Source of the DNA: Holothuria scabra | Lineage: Eukaryota > Echinodermata > Holothuroidea > Aspidochirotida > Holothuriidae | Length of the DNA: 64,000 bases | Assembly (NCBI GenBank): GCA_037179385.1 | Contig: CM074194.1 | Span: 1,009,001 to 1,073,000 of the forward strand | Direction: 5' to 3' | Notes under the pieces: model-generated | The model's database searches: none | What the model was told of the DNA's origin: nothing | The model's input: only the letters and a program-made list of their open reading frames with translations | Shown: positions 1-10,989 of the stretch, piece by piece | Position numbering within the stretch: the first letter of the stretch is position 1 | How the letters are laid out: each line of letters starts with the position of its first letter | Translations under genes and position numbers: made by a program

Positions 1-106
1 GTTTGAATTAACTGTCAATCAAAGAGCTGAGCTAAGTGAGAGTTTCGGTACCCCCCCCCCCCCCTTACAAGAACTGCAGTTTGGGGTGAGAGGATTGGTC
101 CTTTAA
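1..106 (+). mobile_element. 3' end of family-A MITE, cut by window edge
   Basis: This stretch matches the last third of the ~304-bp repeat seen complete at 4670-4973, 18556-18860 and 57258-57561. Shared landmarks are CAATCAAAGAGCTGAG near the start and the terminal GGGTGAGAGGATTGG..CCTTTAA. A C-run at 51-64 replaces the usual AAACCCCTACAAG segment, so a simple-sequence expansion has occurred inside the element. The 5' part lies outside the window. Confidence 0.8.
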
Positions 107-795
107 GTCACAACTCGCATAAATAGTCGCGGATTTTCCCGCATTTATAATGCTAGTGTAAATGTGTAAATCATGACTTGGCTCGAGTCGTGCTCAAAGT
201 TGACGTGGTTGTAACTCTCCATTACTGTTACTATTAGACAGAAAGGAAACTACTTCAAAATTTTTTATTAACGAACCCGAAACCTCACTGGCAAAGCGGT
301 TTCTTACATGATTAACTAACAAATCCGTACATGAAACTGTTTCGTTGTTATTGTCAATAAGCCTTCAACTTTTTCTGAATCAGTAATCCACTCAAAATAT
401 TTTTTAAAGAGCGCCTCCAACTAAAAGGTTTGGTTTAAGAAAAGCTCATCTTTTCTGCCTTTGATTTACTGTAATTGAAACCAAGAACTAGTTTTATGGA
501 ATACAGTATGGGTAAAATCAAGGCCGCAAGTGGATCAAAAGTTTCATTAAAAATGTACTTAAGACTTTGCTTTGGCGTGAAAGTCCTGCGGAGATATACA
601 CTCAATGTTATATAGCGAGAGACAAAGTTAAGTAAGAAATATAGTTATTCTTCAAACTGAAAAGTGTCCACCATATCTATTTATTCTCGTGTTTACGTTC
701 ATTCACTTTCAACTAATATTTTGAAATAGCCAAAAATATTTCAGAGCCCCTGTTTTATTGAGAAATTAACAAATTACTAAAATTCCATTTTATTT
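107..795. other. AT-rich DNA with no recognisable feature
   Basis: I see no extended open frame, inverted repeat or match to the other repeat families of the window here. Confidence 0.5.
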
Positions 796-801
796 CTTTA
801 C

Positions 802-924
802 CTTTTTCAGGTGAGCATTAATTGCAAAGGTTCCTCCGTTCAAAAATTTGTTCCAAAACTCGTCACAAATTGGATAATCGCTGTGGATTACTTGTGACAT
901 CTTGACCATGCAAAAAATCAACAT
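802..924 (-). CDS. Possible 5' coding exon, unrecognised protein
   Basis: On the minus strand an open frame of 41 codons runs from an ATG at 924 (further in-frame ATGs at 909 and 900) to CTGAAAAAG, followed at once by a GTAAAG splice donor (801-796). The predicted peptide begins MLIFCMVKMSQVIHS and contains CDEFWNKFLNGG. I do not recognise a family. The frame stays open upstream to a TAA about 45 bases before the ATG, so it could instead be an internal exon with an acceptor near 948. A CRE palindrome TGACGTCA lies about 85 bp upstream (1007-1014), which would suit a promoter. Against it: it is short, lacks homology, and AT-rich DNA gives many chance frames of this size. Confidence 0.25.
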
Positions 925-1006
925 TTTCACGTCGCTTGACAGCTGTTCTAAGTTAGCTTAACTTATACAGGGTTTTCCCGGGCAGTCAAGAAAGGGACCG
1001 AGTTTG

Positions 1007-1014
1007 TGACGTCA
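1007..1014. promoter_or_regulatory. CRE palindrome TGACGTCA
   Basis: This is an exact 8-bp CREB/ATF consensus palindrome. It sits just upstream, in minus-strand terms, of the possible exon at 802-924. Its use as a promoter element is inference only. Confidence 0.25.
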
Positions 1015-1019
1015 GTGAA

Positions 1020-4000
1020 AACACTGTCTACCCAAAACGAGTTCCTAGTACTCAGTGGAGTTGAGAAAATCCCCCTGGCGGGCCAACAGATAAATATAAC
1101 ATGACTTGCATCTCAAAATTACAGACTTGCATACTTTATCTTAAGTCTCGCTCCCGACTCTCTGACAGAAAAACAAAAAGGAAAACACCATACAACTGAT
1201 CAACCTCAAGATCTTCGGACAATTTACACATTTCGTATTTGATGATATCATTGCGTTGTATGTTGAACACGGGTAGAATATGAATGTGATCGATATTTAA
1301 ATCACGAACCATCGTTTCTAAATATATACTGAAACGTTAATGGAATAAAAAAGAATTTCAAAGCTCTCTTGGGATTAGCTTTGGCATTGATTTATTTCAA
1401 CGAGTCTTAAATTTGAGCTAAGTGTTGTAGACATCGTCTCTACGCCCACGTAGGTAAGTTAGCTTTTAGAAATAAAAAATGACAGATTTCACTCTTATAT
1501 AATACCTGAATAAAAGGAGGTAATATCTTTCCCAGGCACTTCCGCGATTTCGCACCGCCAGTTGCTCGAAAATAAAAGATTTCCTGTTCAAACGAACCTT
1601 TCCCTCGGTTTGTCGGCGATTGAACGCACGGAATTTTGTTCCTCCAAAGACGAGCATAATTGCGAGACGATGACGTCACGAGATTGAGCGCTTGGGAGAG
1701 TGTGCGAAGACTGAAAAACTACCAGCCGGCCAGCAATGACTATGTACCGAAAAACTGGATGCTGCATTACACGTGTTCTTATAATTCCCATGCCGAAATA
1801 AATGCTTAAACAGACAGGACTTGAACGTTTAACCTTTCAAAAAACTAATATTCGCTTGAAATGGAAGATGGTTATGTCGTATGCGTCTTGTGTGTACTTG
1901 TGGAGACCCAGACGTTTTGCAGTTTTTTTTTTTATTTTTGTTGTAGGACTAACGTACCATGAAACGATGGAAAGAAAACAATCGTGGCAAAAAAGTCTTT
2001 CAAATTCTTGAAATTTACATCAGCAAAAGAGCTCAGGAGAGATTTGTTACAGTGGTTTAGATTTCTGTCAGAGCAAGATTTGGGAGTTAAGTGTAGTAAC
2101 AGACGAGGAATAGAAGAAACCAAGCCTAACAGATGAAGTGAAAAGAAGGAGAACTGGAGAAAGAGAGCTGTATAGATTTATACAATAAAATTTGATATTA
2201 TTCAGTGTTCATAAATCAAAGGAAGCATAACTATAAATTTCACACCTGACGGTTCCCACGAAGCTATGGGCACTTTCTTTTTTCGAGTTTTTAAATTTGT
2301 TCCCAATTCATGAATAGGGTTTCTTTTAACATTAGGGTTATCCAGAGGGGTAATTGGTCATAATCTTTTGTAATCAGCTGTCAGCATTATAAAAAGACTC
2401 AAAAAGATGTCGGTTGTTTTAAAATTAAGTTGGAGGCCAATTTCCAAGAAGTTGATTGGTCCTTTTGCAAGATTTGCCTATAAACTCTTTGGTAAAGTTC
2501 GCCAGTGCACCATTATAACGCCACTGATTTTGTAAACTTCCTGACCAACTACGCCCAATAAACCAAAAGTAACCAGGAATGCTGTTAGTACCTACGGTAG
2601 TCCCGTTTCCTCCCGCTACTCGGCTTGCAGTGGATGCGCGTAGCCAGGAATTTCAAATAAAGCGCAAAACATAGACTATCAACGCGTACACAGACTATCC
2701 GCTCGTAAAGCTCCACCTCAAGCAGTCAAGTTGGCCCGAATCCCTGACAAAAATGCCTCCCAGGTCGATGGGAATGGTTCTTGCAAGGACTCGTAAGATG
2801 AATATCGCAATTAAAAGATATTAAAAAGCAAACAGTATGGTTAAGAAATCGGCGGCTTCCCTTCCTTTCCTTTGTCCACGTAGACCTACCTACAGCAATG
2901 GCTGTCAAAATGTTTGCATCAAATCGAATATTTATAATCAAAACGCCTAATATTTCTAAGTCTGCTGCAACTGTAAGCATTTCAATACATAGCAAAACAT
3001 ATATATTGTTGTTTCAGTATAGTTGGCCATTCAGGTGTAACCAGAGAGATGTTATTCACTCGACTACCTACCGTACGTTTGTATACATGTTAATTTACAA
3101 AATATGGGTTCCTACAGGCAGGAAACAAAATGCTCATAGTCATATCAAGGACACAAGAACCAGTCTGAAAGAACATCGTTTGCTTCGAACAAATTTTCAG
3201 TATTTAAGTCCTATAACAGTGGTTTGGAACCATTTTACACTCTCCGTATTTCTATAACTTTTTACACTTTCTCCGGGTTATTTTTATACACACCGCAAAA
3301 AAAAAAAAAAACAAAAAAAAAAAAAACAAAGAACCAACAATAGTGTAGTAACCGCCGTCAATATTTTGACATCCCCGAGGATATACAGCCAAATTGTGCT
3401 TTTGACTAATTTGAAACAGGGAGCTGGTTGAAAACCGTAAAATGTGAAACCGTCCTCCCATAAGTAACCTAAAAAATTTATACACAAAGTACTGTACATT
3501 TGATTTCTATATGGTACTATTTTTTTAATCTTTTTTAGGAAGCTTCACGGGTATGTCTCCTGCGGTGTTCACTAGTAATACCTCACCCCTTGTGGAACTA
3601 GTACCCACTCTTGGGAGCTATGGTCCTCTCACTTGGACAAAATTCACAAAATGGTATTTCCGTTACAAATTCCGTTTACTTAATTATGAGCAATGAATGA
3701 AGGGCCATATATTGCATGTATATTCGAATGAAGGATTAATTTGATGGGAAAGGTGGAGAAAATCTAAATTATTTAGCAGCAATTGTCATCTCGTGTTTCC
3801 ATCAGACCGCGCGCAGCGTAACATCCATCAAGAGCGCTCAAATATACTAAACCATCCCAGTGGATTGAGTGCAAAGTAAACAGTTTTTGACAGAAACCGG
3901 TAAATCAAAGAGGCATGCTGTTATTTGCTCTTATTATACATGGACTGAAAGCCTCGCTTATGAAGAAGGATTCTTTTGATGTTTTATGAGATAAAAAAGT

Positions 4001-4520
4001 GATTTTTTTACGAAATGAGATTCCAAAATCTTTAGAATGTCTCTTATTTTAGTAAGTTTGATTTCACGAATGTTGAGACCCATCGGTAATCCATTAAATA
4101 CACGGCATTACACCACTTGAAAACATGTACTTTTGATTACGTCATTGGTGTGATTTGAATTTGTGTATTTATGAGCTATCATAGATTGTGGATGGGTTTG
4201 AGAGAAATTAAGAGCAAACGTAAACATTGTATCACATATGTCATGTATAATACAAGCAGCTGGCCAATAAATCACTACAAAAACATAGTAAAGTAAGACA
4301 AGTGTCGCTCTCACTAAAACGAAATCTTATTAAAAAAGTTATTAGACTTACTTTACTTTTGCCAATGACTGGTAGTGCACTTATCATTTCATTTTAAGAT
4401 CATGTCTTTTGAGTCGCTCATGGCTAATTTTTTATATAGAATCGAGCTTAGCGACCGCATGGAGGATTTTGGAGCAATTTTTCAACTTTGAATACTACAG
4501 GTCTATCGATGTCTGTCCTG
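1020..4520. other. Unannotated AT-rich stretch
   Basis: A second TGACGTCA lies at 1671-1678, and an A-rich simple tract at about 3296-3328. Overlapping open frames on both strands, the largest 119 codons at 2898-3257, have no recognisable domain, no favourable context and a residue mix typical of chance translation. I see no repeat-family match. Confidence 0.45.
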
Positions 4521-4524
4521 CTTT

Positions 4525-4669
4525 TGAAAGCCATAGATTCTTTTCCCAATAGCCATTACAAAGGATTGCGGGATAGAATACCGGTATGCGTTATTTTGGC
4601 TAAAATATAGTGCAATGCCATTGACATAAATGACACTTACCAAAACCCTATCCCACAATCCTTTGCAGC
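4525..4669. mobile_element. Relic of hairpin MITE related to 36625-36780
   Basis: The arms AAAGGATTGCGGGATAG (left) and CTATCCCACAATCCTTT (right) are inverted copies around a short AT-rich centre. The same arms occur in the better preserved element at 36625-36780. The outer part of the right arm is missing, and a family-A MITE begins immediately at 4670, so the A element probably landed on or next to this hairpin. Confidence 0.6.
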
Positions 4670-4973
4670 TAAAGGCCCAGTTCTCTCAACCCAAACAGCA
4701 CCAATCTCCTAACTTTTTTTACTTTTAATCCTCCCACGATTGTCTGAAATTCATCGTCATCCACACACAATCTCAGTTTATGGCTTCAGTGTGAGTTAAA
4801 AAAAGCTCAGTGTGTAAAATCAAAACACTCTCAGCCCAGTTCATGCTATGGAATATAAGCTTTGGTACTCTGCATTGCTTGAATCAGTTGTCAATCAAAG
4901 AGCTGACCCAATTGAGAATTTTGGTAAACCCCTATAAGAATTGTAGTTTGGGGTGAGAGGATTGGCCCTTTAA
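4670..4973 (+). mobile_element. Family-A MITE, full length
   Basis: This is a 304-bp non-autonomous element with TIRs: TAAAGGCCCAGTTCTCTCA at the left, and at the right GGGTGAGAGGATTGGCCC followed by TTTAA, which is its inverted complement with few mismatches. The body (TGTCTGAAATTCATC, AACACTCTCAG, CAATCAAAGAGCTGA) recurs in at least seven other places here. It carries no coding frame and must have been moved in trans. The termini read TTAAAGG...CCTTTAA; whether the TTAA is a duplicated target (as in piggyBac) or part of the TIR cannot be settled from these copies. Confidence 0.85.
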
Positions 4974-5430
4974 TTTTTTGAAAAGTGCCTAACAAGTGTC
5001 AAACTCCAATAAGGTGTTAATGTGATTAGTAGCTTTTTGTACATTCAGGTCTTAAGGGACAGTTGTCTTAATGACGCTATTTGTCATGTATGAAATGTTA
5101 CGTAGTTGGCTTTGAGAGCAATTCAGTAATAATGCATGTTGTGTTTCCAATGGCAGATTGTTCCATTTTTTGTTAAGGAAATAAATATGAAAATCGTTCT
5201 CTATCATGATCTGTTTTCCCTCAGACAGTTATAACTCAAAACTGGTGTAACTTTTCTTCAGCAGTTGATCTAAGGGAGCTAGTGAGAATGTGTGAACATT
5301 TTACAATTCATGCCTGAAAAGGGTGTTGGGTTTTTCCCCAGCCGAACATTTCACTGGGGCAGCCCATTCAATCTTCCTCAAATTGTCCATTTACAGATGT
5401 TTCCTTTAAACTAAATTTTATTGTTCACTT

Positions 5431-5596
5431 TAAAGGGCTATAATCTTCTCACTCAACAGTTACAGTTTGGCTAATATGAGTTACAGTACTGTGCACTTTT
5501 TGAACTTGCTTTCAACCGAAGAGCAGCAACAATTGAGAATTTCCTTAGACTACTACAAAAATTGAAGCTTGAGGTTAGCATTGGCTGCCTCTAAAT
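5431..5596 (+). mobile_element. Diverged, internally deleted family-A relic
   Basis: It starts TTAAAGGGCT..TCTTCTCACTCAA and keeps the distal landmarks (GAAGAGCAGCAACAATTGAGAATT, in shortened form, then CTACTACAAAAATTG). About 140 bp of the centre is missing relative to the full copies. Its right end is the insertion point of the hAT-like MITE that follows. Confidence 0.6.
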
Positions 5597-5604
5597 TGAA
5601 CAAG

Positions 5605-5767
5605 CAGTGGCGTAGCCACGGAGGTGGTTTGGGTGGCCCAACCTTGCAATGCAAAAATACCTAAAATAGCGGTCTTTCTCTATCCTTAGACTTTTCCCTG
5701 GTATCGTTCCCCACCCCTCCCATTACACCAAAACCCTCCCCATGACCCAGTCCTGGCTACGCGCCTG
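5605..5767 (+). mobile_element. Family-F hAT-like MITE with perfect 8-bp duplication
   Basis: The element begins CAGTGGCGTAGCCACGG and ends GGCTACGCGCCTG, inverted termini typical of non-autonomous hAT elements. It is flanked by exact direct repeats TGAACAAG at 5597-5604 and 5768-5775, the 8-bp duplication expected for hAT. The interior carries C-rich and T-rich blocks around CCTTGCAATGCAAAAA. Two further copies lie at 50910-51086 (inverted) and 54064-54258. It is non-coding. Confidence 0.85.
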
Positions 5768-5872
5768 TGAACAAGTAAGTGACTTTCGGGACCACCAGTG
5801 ACTTCATTTTGGTAAGAAATTCTTCAATTTTTGCGTTATCTCTAGGCGAATTTGCAAGGTGGCATAAAGTTA

Positions 5873-6468
5873 TTTAGAAGTTTAGAAGTTTATTTGTTTC
5901 TCTAAGAACTTGATATCTCTTCTGGGGTATAAGAGAATCACATACAAAATGAGTACATGTATTACAAAACAGCAAAATCAAAGCTGTAGAAAATTACATA
6001 AACACAAGAATACTTAAGTGCTTTAAGAGCATAACTTAGTTAATAAATGAAATACAAATACAATGAGCCTCGCCTGCATATAAATGCACATGGTACATCA
6101 CCCGTTTCATTCAAGATTATTCATAATAAAGGACACAAATTTAGCAAGTTTAGAGAGTTGATTACAACTAGTAACATTAAATAACTGCTGATATTTCCAA
6201 ACACTAGGCCAGGCATAATAATAGGGCTTAATATACATTTCTCTTTGTGGTGAGAAATAAGGACACTTAATTACCATGTGAAACTCTCCAGCAAAATCCC
6301 CAGAATTACATAGAGAACACAAAACAGGGTTAAAAGAATCAGCTTTACTTTCAACAGCAGTTGGAATTTTGGTATCACCACTTCTGAAACAACAAAGATG
6401 AACCCGATCCCAGTAATTCAATTTTGAAAGATAACGTTCCAATTTCCCATTCACCTTGATCAGTTGAT
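5873..6468 (-). mobile_element. 5'-truncated non-LTR retrotransposon, ORF2 C-terminus and 3' UTR
   Basis: On the minus strand, an open frame at 6454-6107 encodes about 115 residues resembling the C-terminal end of LINE-type ORF2 proteins. NGKLERYLSKLNYWDRVHLC is followed by a zinc-knuckle pattern C-x2-C-x9-H-x4-C, then the FSPQREMYIKPYYY and LAKFVSFIM segments usual in that tail domain. The frame is also open a few codons upstream of 6454, to about 6468, where similarity stops. No reverse transcriptase is present, as expected of 5' truncation on insertion. Downstream is a ~230-bp AT-rich 3' UTR ending in short repeats of AACTTCTA at 5873-5900, like the simple-repeat tails of some LINEs. The clade is not assigned. 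It is inactive. Confidence 0.75.
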
Positions 6469-7977
6469 AATATTATAATTTACGCACCTTTTATTATTTC
6501 TCATTTCACTGTGCCAATTTTGTAAGTTAATATCATTATTATTTGGTGAATAACTGGTAAATGACTTTTATTGCTGCACATATTTACTTTAAACCAGATC
6601 CCCGAGAAACCGTGACTGTCTAAAATACTTTTTACTTTGGCAGTTCGGTAACCCATTTTGAGGTTCTTAGGATAATACAGGACTAATTCATGACGTAGTT
6701 GGGTTGTTGGACAAGGGATTCCGCCAGAAGTACAAAAGGGGGGATTTATTACTGCTAAACCCCAATTCCAAATTCATGCTCTCCCGAGTTCAAGTGAGTG
6801 AGTTCAGGGGTTGAAGGGTAGCTTATTTTAAGGTGCAATTTGAAGGGTTTTAAAGTCCGTTAGTTTATGCAAGTTCAAACATTGTGCAAAATTGCCCTTT
6901 TAATAAGTAAGAAACCAAGATATTGACAATTTCCTAATTTTTGGAAACGAAAGGGGGGATTTTCCCTCTTCCTGGAGGTGGAACCCTCCCCCATTTTCCC
7001 TTTTCTGGCGCAAACAATGATATACTGTTGCAAATGTTTCAATCCCCCAAATTCCTCGTTACGGAAGTAATTCATTCACTGTCATAGTACTAGAATTTAC
7101 CGTTGCATGATGATTTTTTCCAAAGGTCTGTGTTAAAATTTGAGAGCTAACGTACTTCTGGAAGACATCCAGTTAAATTTTTATGTACTGATATAATACT
7201 TTAAAATTATATTCAAGGCATGAAGTTGCAAATTATCTGGTATTCTCAAACCAACTTGCAAAATCTTGTAACTGGCATAGACGTATACTAATCCGATCAG
7301 CGCTCGTGTGTAGTTTCTGTAGGCAGTCATTAGTGGGGTCCATCAGCCTAAAATCGTCTTCATTTATTGTCTATATGAATTTCAAACCCTCATAATCAAT
7401 GAAATTGTGGGAATCAAGATACAATTTAGTGTACATCCATCCATGATACAGGTAAGCAAGTAAATTGAAAGGTTAAAAGGTAATAGAACCACAGTTACGG
7501 TCGGCTGAAATAAGACCATCATTGGCTGTCCGGATTCGTCCATAAGAAACTTGGACTGAGGACTGCACCTCCACTTAAAATATTTCTGTGAAATTTGGAC
7601 AATATGAAGAGAGTTTCTCTAGTACTGTAATAAAAATAGGACAATAAAACTTTAGATAAATCATTAATTTTAACTAACCTTTTAATCTGACCGGCCTCCT
7701 ACTAAAAGTTGATGATCCACGCTTATCTTTGATCTGTTGTAGACCTTTCCACTTCCAACGTTCACTTTAGGGCCATAGATCACTATTTTCGCCCATCCTT
7801 AGTAAATAAACAAGTTTATTGAGCGCTCCGCTCGTTGTATGACCATTGTCAAGATTGTTACGGAAACAGCCTATTACGGAATTTATCCGTCTATATGGCA
7901 CTTAAATAGAGGCAAAGTTCTATTCTCGGTACTCAAGGGAGTACAAGTGAGGTGTAATCAATAATGAATGCATTAAG
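6469..7977. other. Unannotated AT-rich stretch
   Basis: No repeat-family match was found. A 43-codon open frame ends at a CAG|GTAAGC donor at 7447/7448 on the plus strand and is preceded by a TTTCTGTAG acceptor-like site near 7318. This is compatible with an internal exon but too weak to call. Confidence 0.4.
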
Positions 7978-8221
7978 TTAAAGGGCAAGCGCAGTCACCC
8001 CACCTTGAAGTAGTGTAGTAGCCCTCTCCTGTTTCATGATTGGCTGTTGAGAGTCATGTGACAACATTTTTTCTCTTCAAATGTGAAATTAACTGCTCGG
8101 TTCAGCCTTGATATTGAAGTCTAAAGATTTGACGAAAGAAACTTTGAAGAGGAATCAGAAAAAAATTGAGATACTTAGATGTTGCTTTAAAATAAGTTAG
8201 GGGACTGCTCTTGACCTTTAA
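7978..8221 (+). mobile_element. Family-I MITE (TTAAAGG termini)
   Basis: The left end TTAAAGGGCAAGCGCAGTC and the right end GGGACTGCTCTTGACCTTTAA are inverted complements with a few mismatches. A second copy lies at 19553-19807, sharing CTTGAAGTAGTGTAGTAG and CTCTTCAAATGTGA. The outermost TTAAAGG is the same as in family A, although the interiors do not align, so the two may be moved by related transposases. It is non-coding. Confidence 0.75.
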
Positions 8222-9295
8222 GAAATTTCTTTCAAAAATCTTTGTAGATAATGAAGCTGGTTAATTCATGCTCTCTAAGGTATTCCAGTCTATATGTAAT
8301 CAAGTTATATGTCTTCCCATTTGCGCACTCCAGGACTCAGACCTGCCAACCATGCCTGACTAGTAGGCCTATTATATTTTAAATAAAAAAATATATTAAA
8401 AGAAATATATTTTAAAATATTAGCTTCACTGGACAAACCCTCTTTCTGTTTTCTCATTTCTAATTGAAGGCTATGCATTATCTTCCCTTTTCTATTCTCT
8501 CCGTCTTCTCATTTCTTCTTCTCTTTTCTTATTTTTCATTTCCTCTCTTTCCTCCTCCTTCGGTTTGGGTTGTCTCCACCCTCTTCCCAATTTGCCTCTC
8601 AATTTTTTCATGTGGAAGCACTCTGACTCAGTGCCCCCCTGGGTCCGCCCCTGAGTGACCCTATAGAAGGGTGATACCTTTACAGATTTCATCCATCGAT
8701 CTTTGGTGCAATTTCAATCCACCGAAGTGATCGATGAATACTGTGATCATTGCTAGTAAAAGTGATCTTTGTTAAATTTGTGCATAAACCAATACCCAAA
8801 ACATTACGTCTAAAGTGTACCTCTTTAAACAGTCTTCCTAGGATTTATACGACATTGACATTCAGAAGCTTCTCCTTACACCTTTACCGGGATTTTCTCC
8901 TGGACTTCACCTAGGGCTTTTCAGCGGCCCTCTGGGCCCTCCCGTTATGGACTTTGCGTTTCCCCCTTGCAGTAAACTCTTCGCATGCAGTATCAAGGAT
9001 TGTGGTAACTCATCCCATCCCCTCATTTGAACAGAAACTCACCCCCTGACGTCACAATTTCTTCACAACCTGTCAAGCGTCCCAAAGTCTTTGATTTCCT
9101 GCGAATGAGGAATAATGAACATTATTTTTTTGTAAATTATACATATACTTAATTCGCCTAGTTTGTATCATCCAGTACCATTTTAAATTAACACGGTATA
9201 TAATTCAACGAAGATAGTTTCATGGTTAATGCATACCAAAGCGTCCCCGTCATTCAAGTCACGGAGTCAAGGGTCTATAAAATTTGTCTTCCCCT
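8222..9295. other. Low-complexity and unannotated DNA
   Basis: This contains an A/T-only patch around 8375-8425 and a pyrimidine-rich run around 8480-8590, whose translations give low-complexity frames on both strands. A TGACGTCA lies near 9048. Nothing else is recognisable. Confidence 0.45.
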
Positions 9296-9499
9296 TACAC
9301 TCTAAAAACAGTTGGGCAAACATAGCACATGCTACATTGTTGGGGAAAAAAATTGCTAAAGGTTGGGCAAAACACGACGATTTTGCCTTATTATTTCGTA
9401 AATTTTGCCCAATATATTTAATGAAGTTTGCTAAAAATGTGTCATGTGCTATGTTTCCCCAACATTGGGTAATTTTTGCCCATCTGTTCTTAGAGTGTA
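9296..9499. mobile_element. Hairpin MITE, CACTCTAA termini
   Basis: The left end TACACTCTAAAAACAGTTGG and the right end (reverse complement TACACTCTAAGAACAGATGG) form long inverted repeats. The similarity continues inward through GGGCAAA and the words CATAGCACATG / CATGTGCTATG. TA sits at both outer edges, consistent with a TA target. The 92-codon frame crossing it is an accident of the hairpin. A single copy was found. Confidence 0.75.
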
Positions 9500-9640
9500 G
9501 GATATGAAAATCACCTTTGCCTTAAAAAACTTAGATTTAGCTCCCTATATTATTTTTCTCGAAAAATCTCCATCCACTGTAATCCAGAGCTTGTCGATAT
9601 TTGTCGGATATAGAGGTATTGTTTAGACTTGATTAGGGGA

Positions 9641-9871
9641 GGTTAGATGACCAGGTTTCTAACCAATTGGTTAAAGTCGATCCGACCACGGCCATTTTTT
9701 TATGAAGTTATGACTCATTAGCATTTTTCCTACTCCATTGCTTATGCCGAGCACCAAGCACCACTGCATTCGGTTCCGTTTTTAAAGTCTTCGGTATGAC
9801 CCGGCCAGGCCTCAAACTCCCAACCTGCCTACCTCCTGACTACAAGTCGAATGCTAAAACCACTTGACCGT
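9641..9871 (-). mobile_element. tRNA-derived SINE, Thr-like head subtype
   Basis: On the minus strand the 5' end is tRNA-like: GTCAAGTGGTTTTAGCATTC (D-arm region), an anticodon-loop-like CTTGTAG (anticodon TGT), then GGTTGGGAGTTTGAGGCC in the T-arm position. It is followed by the shared SINE body (GTCATACCGAAGACTTTAAA, ATAAGCAATGGAGTAGG, AACCAATTGGTTAGAAACC). The 3' end is near 9641 with TCTAACC. Compared with the copy at 46956-47211 the body is the same but the tRNA head differs. No duplication is obvious. Confidence 0.7.
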
Positions 9872-9939
9872 GAAATGGGCAGTATTATTCAGAAAGTTTA
9901 GGGTTAACTGTGTCGCTAGACAGGGGTCCGCGGAAAGGG

Positions 9940-10540
9940 TCATTGTTAAAATTTAAGGTCATCTCAAGTTTTGACGAGTTAGAGGGTTACTTATTCAAAG
10001 CATTTTGGTGAAAGTTGCATTGAAATCCGATGTGTGGTTCTCAAGATATGAGAAAGTATAAAGTTGTCACATTTCCAAAAACGGTAAACTTTAAAAAAAG
10101 CAGTGAACTTGCAGCAAGCACACATGACATCACACCCTCTCTTTAATGGACAGTCTTTCGTTTTTATTTAAACTTTACGGCCTTTTCACTCCTCAACAGT
10201 CACATACAATCACAGTGTGATTGCGTAAGGGACATGATAACTTCTCAAACTTTTCAATCCCAAATGGGGGAAGTTACTATTTCTATTATCGTCAAGGTCA
10301 ACACAGCAGTCTGAAAAAACTGGGAAACAAATCATTCCTTTACAATGTGAGGAAGTGATATAATCTTTGCTGCCCTCAAGTTCTCTTCAGAACACAAATC
10401 AAGAAACTTTATTTGCTGATACCTCGAAAAATACATGTCAAATTTGAATGGAAATTTCACCATACTGTGAAGATCTGGCTCTTCTTTCACATGTGAAAAT
10501 TTAATTTTTGCTTTAACTTCCCTTTTAAAGTGTTTGAAGA
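9940..10540 (+). repeat. Family-H interspersed repeat, copy 1
   Basis: This ~600-bp sequence is shared with 10990-11535 and 27775-28315, and inverted and partial at about 62540-62790. Common words are GATGTGTGGTTCTCAAGATA, GTGATTGCGTAAGGGACATG, CTGCCCTCAAGT and TTTAATTTTTGCTTTAACTT. I found no TIR, LTR or coding frame. It may be part of a larger non-coding element, possibly an LTR or LINE UTR. Confidence 0.7.
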
Positions 10541-10989
10541 AAATAGTGGGGTATTTGAAATTTGGGAGGGTGTAATTCCAAATACAATGTAAACGATCTC
10601 TCCCACAAACTCAAAATTAGAAGTAGTCCGGGCCACGAGAAGAGGGGACGCCAGGCATTTGTTCACAAATAGATATTTAGTATTTCTTTAACACAACGCT
10701 GACGAAGTCGTCACTGTGGTTTTTCATGATACAACCTTTTCTGAATTTGACTTAACATATACGCAAGACACAACGATTTAGGTATCGAAACGTTTGCTAC
10801 AGATGATAGTGATTAATACAAAATATATCTTTTTACCACGCGTGCTTCAGATTTACTCAATACCTTGATTCAAACGGTTTCTATTCAACAAAATTCGTTC
10901 TCATGCAAATTATTTTTCCTACAACATTTTCAATGATTATTCGGGGTCTTGAAAAGTTGCTAGGATCCACACTATACACCTTACTCTAG

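Noticed and set aside
51..64. Poly-C run (also near 35453, 51528 and 30952) as a functional signal
   Set aside because: Homopolymer runs recur at unrelated places and are prone to length error; no structure surrounds them.
2898..3257. 119-codon plus-strand frame
   Set aside because: It has no domain, no coding context and mixed chance-like composition, and competes with frames on the other strand.
7318..7447. 43-codon open stretch between TTTCTGTAG and CAG|GTAAGC as an internal exon
   Set aside because: Such lengths are common by chance in this DNA, with no recognisable residues and no partner exons.
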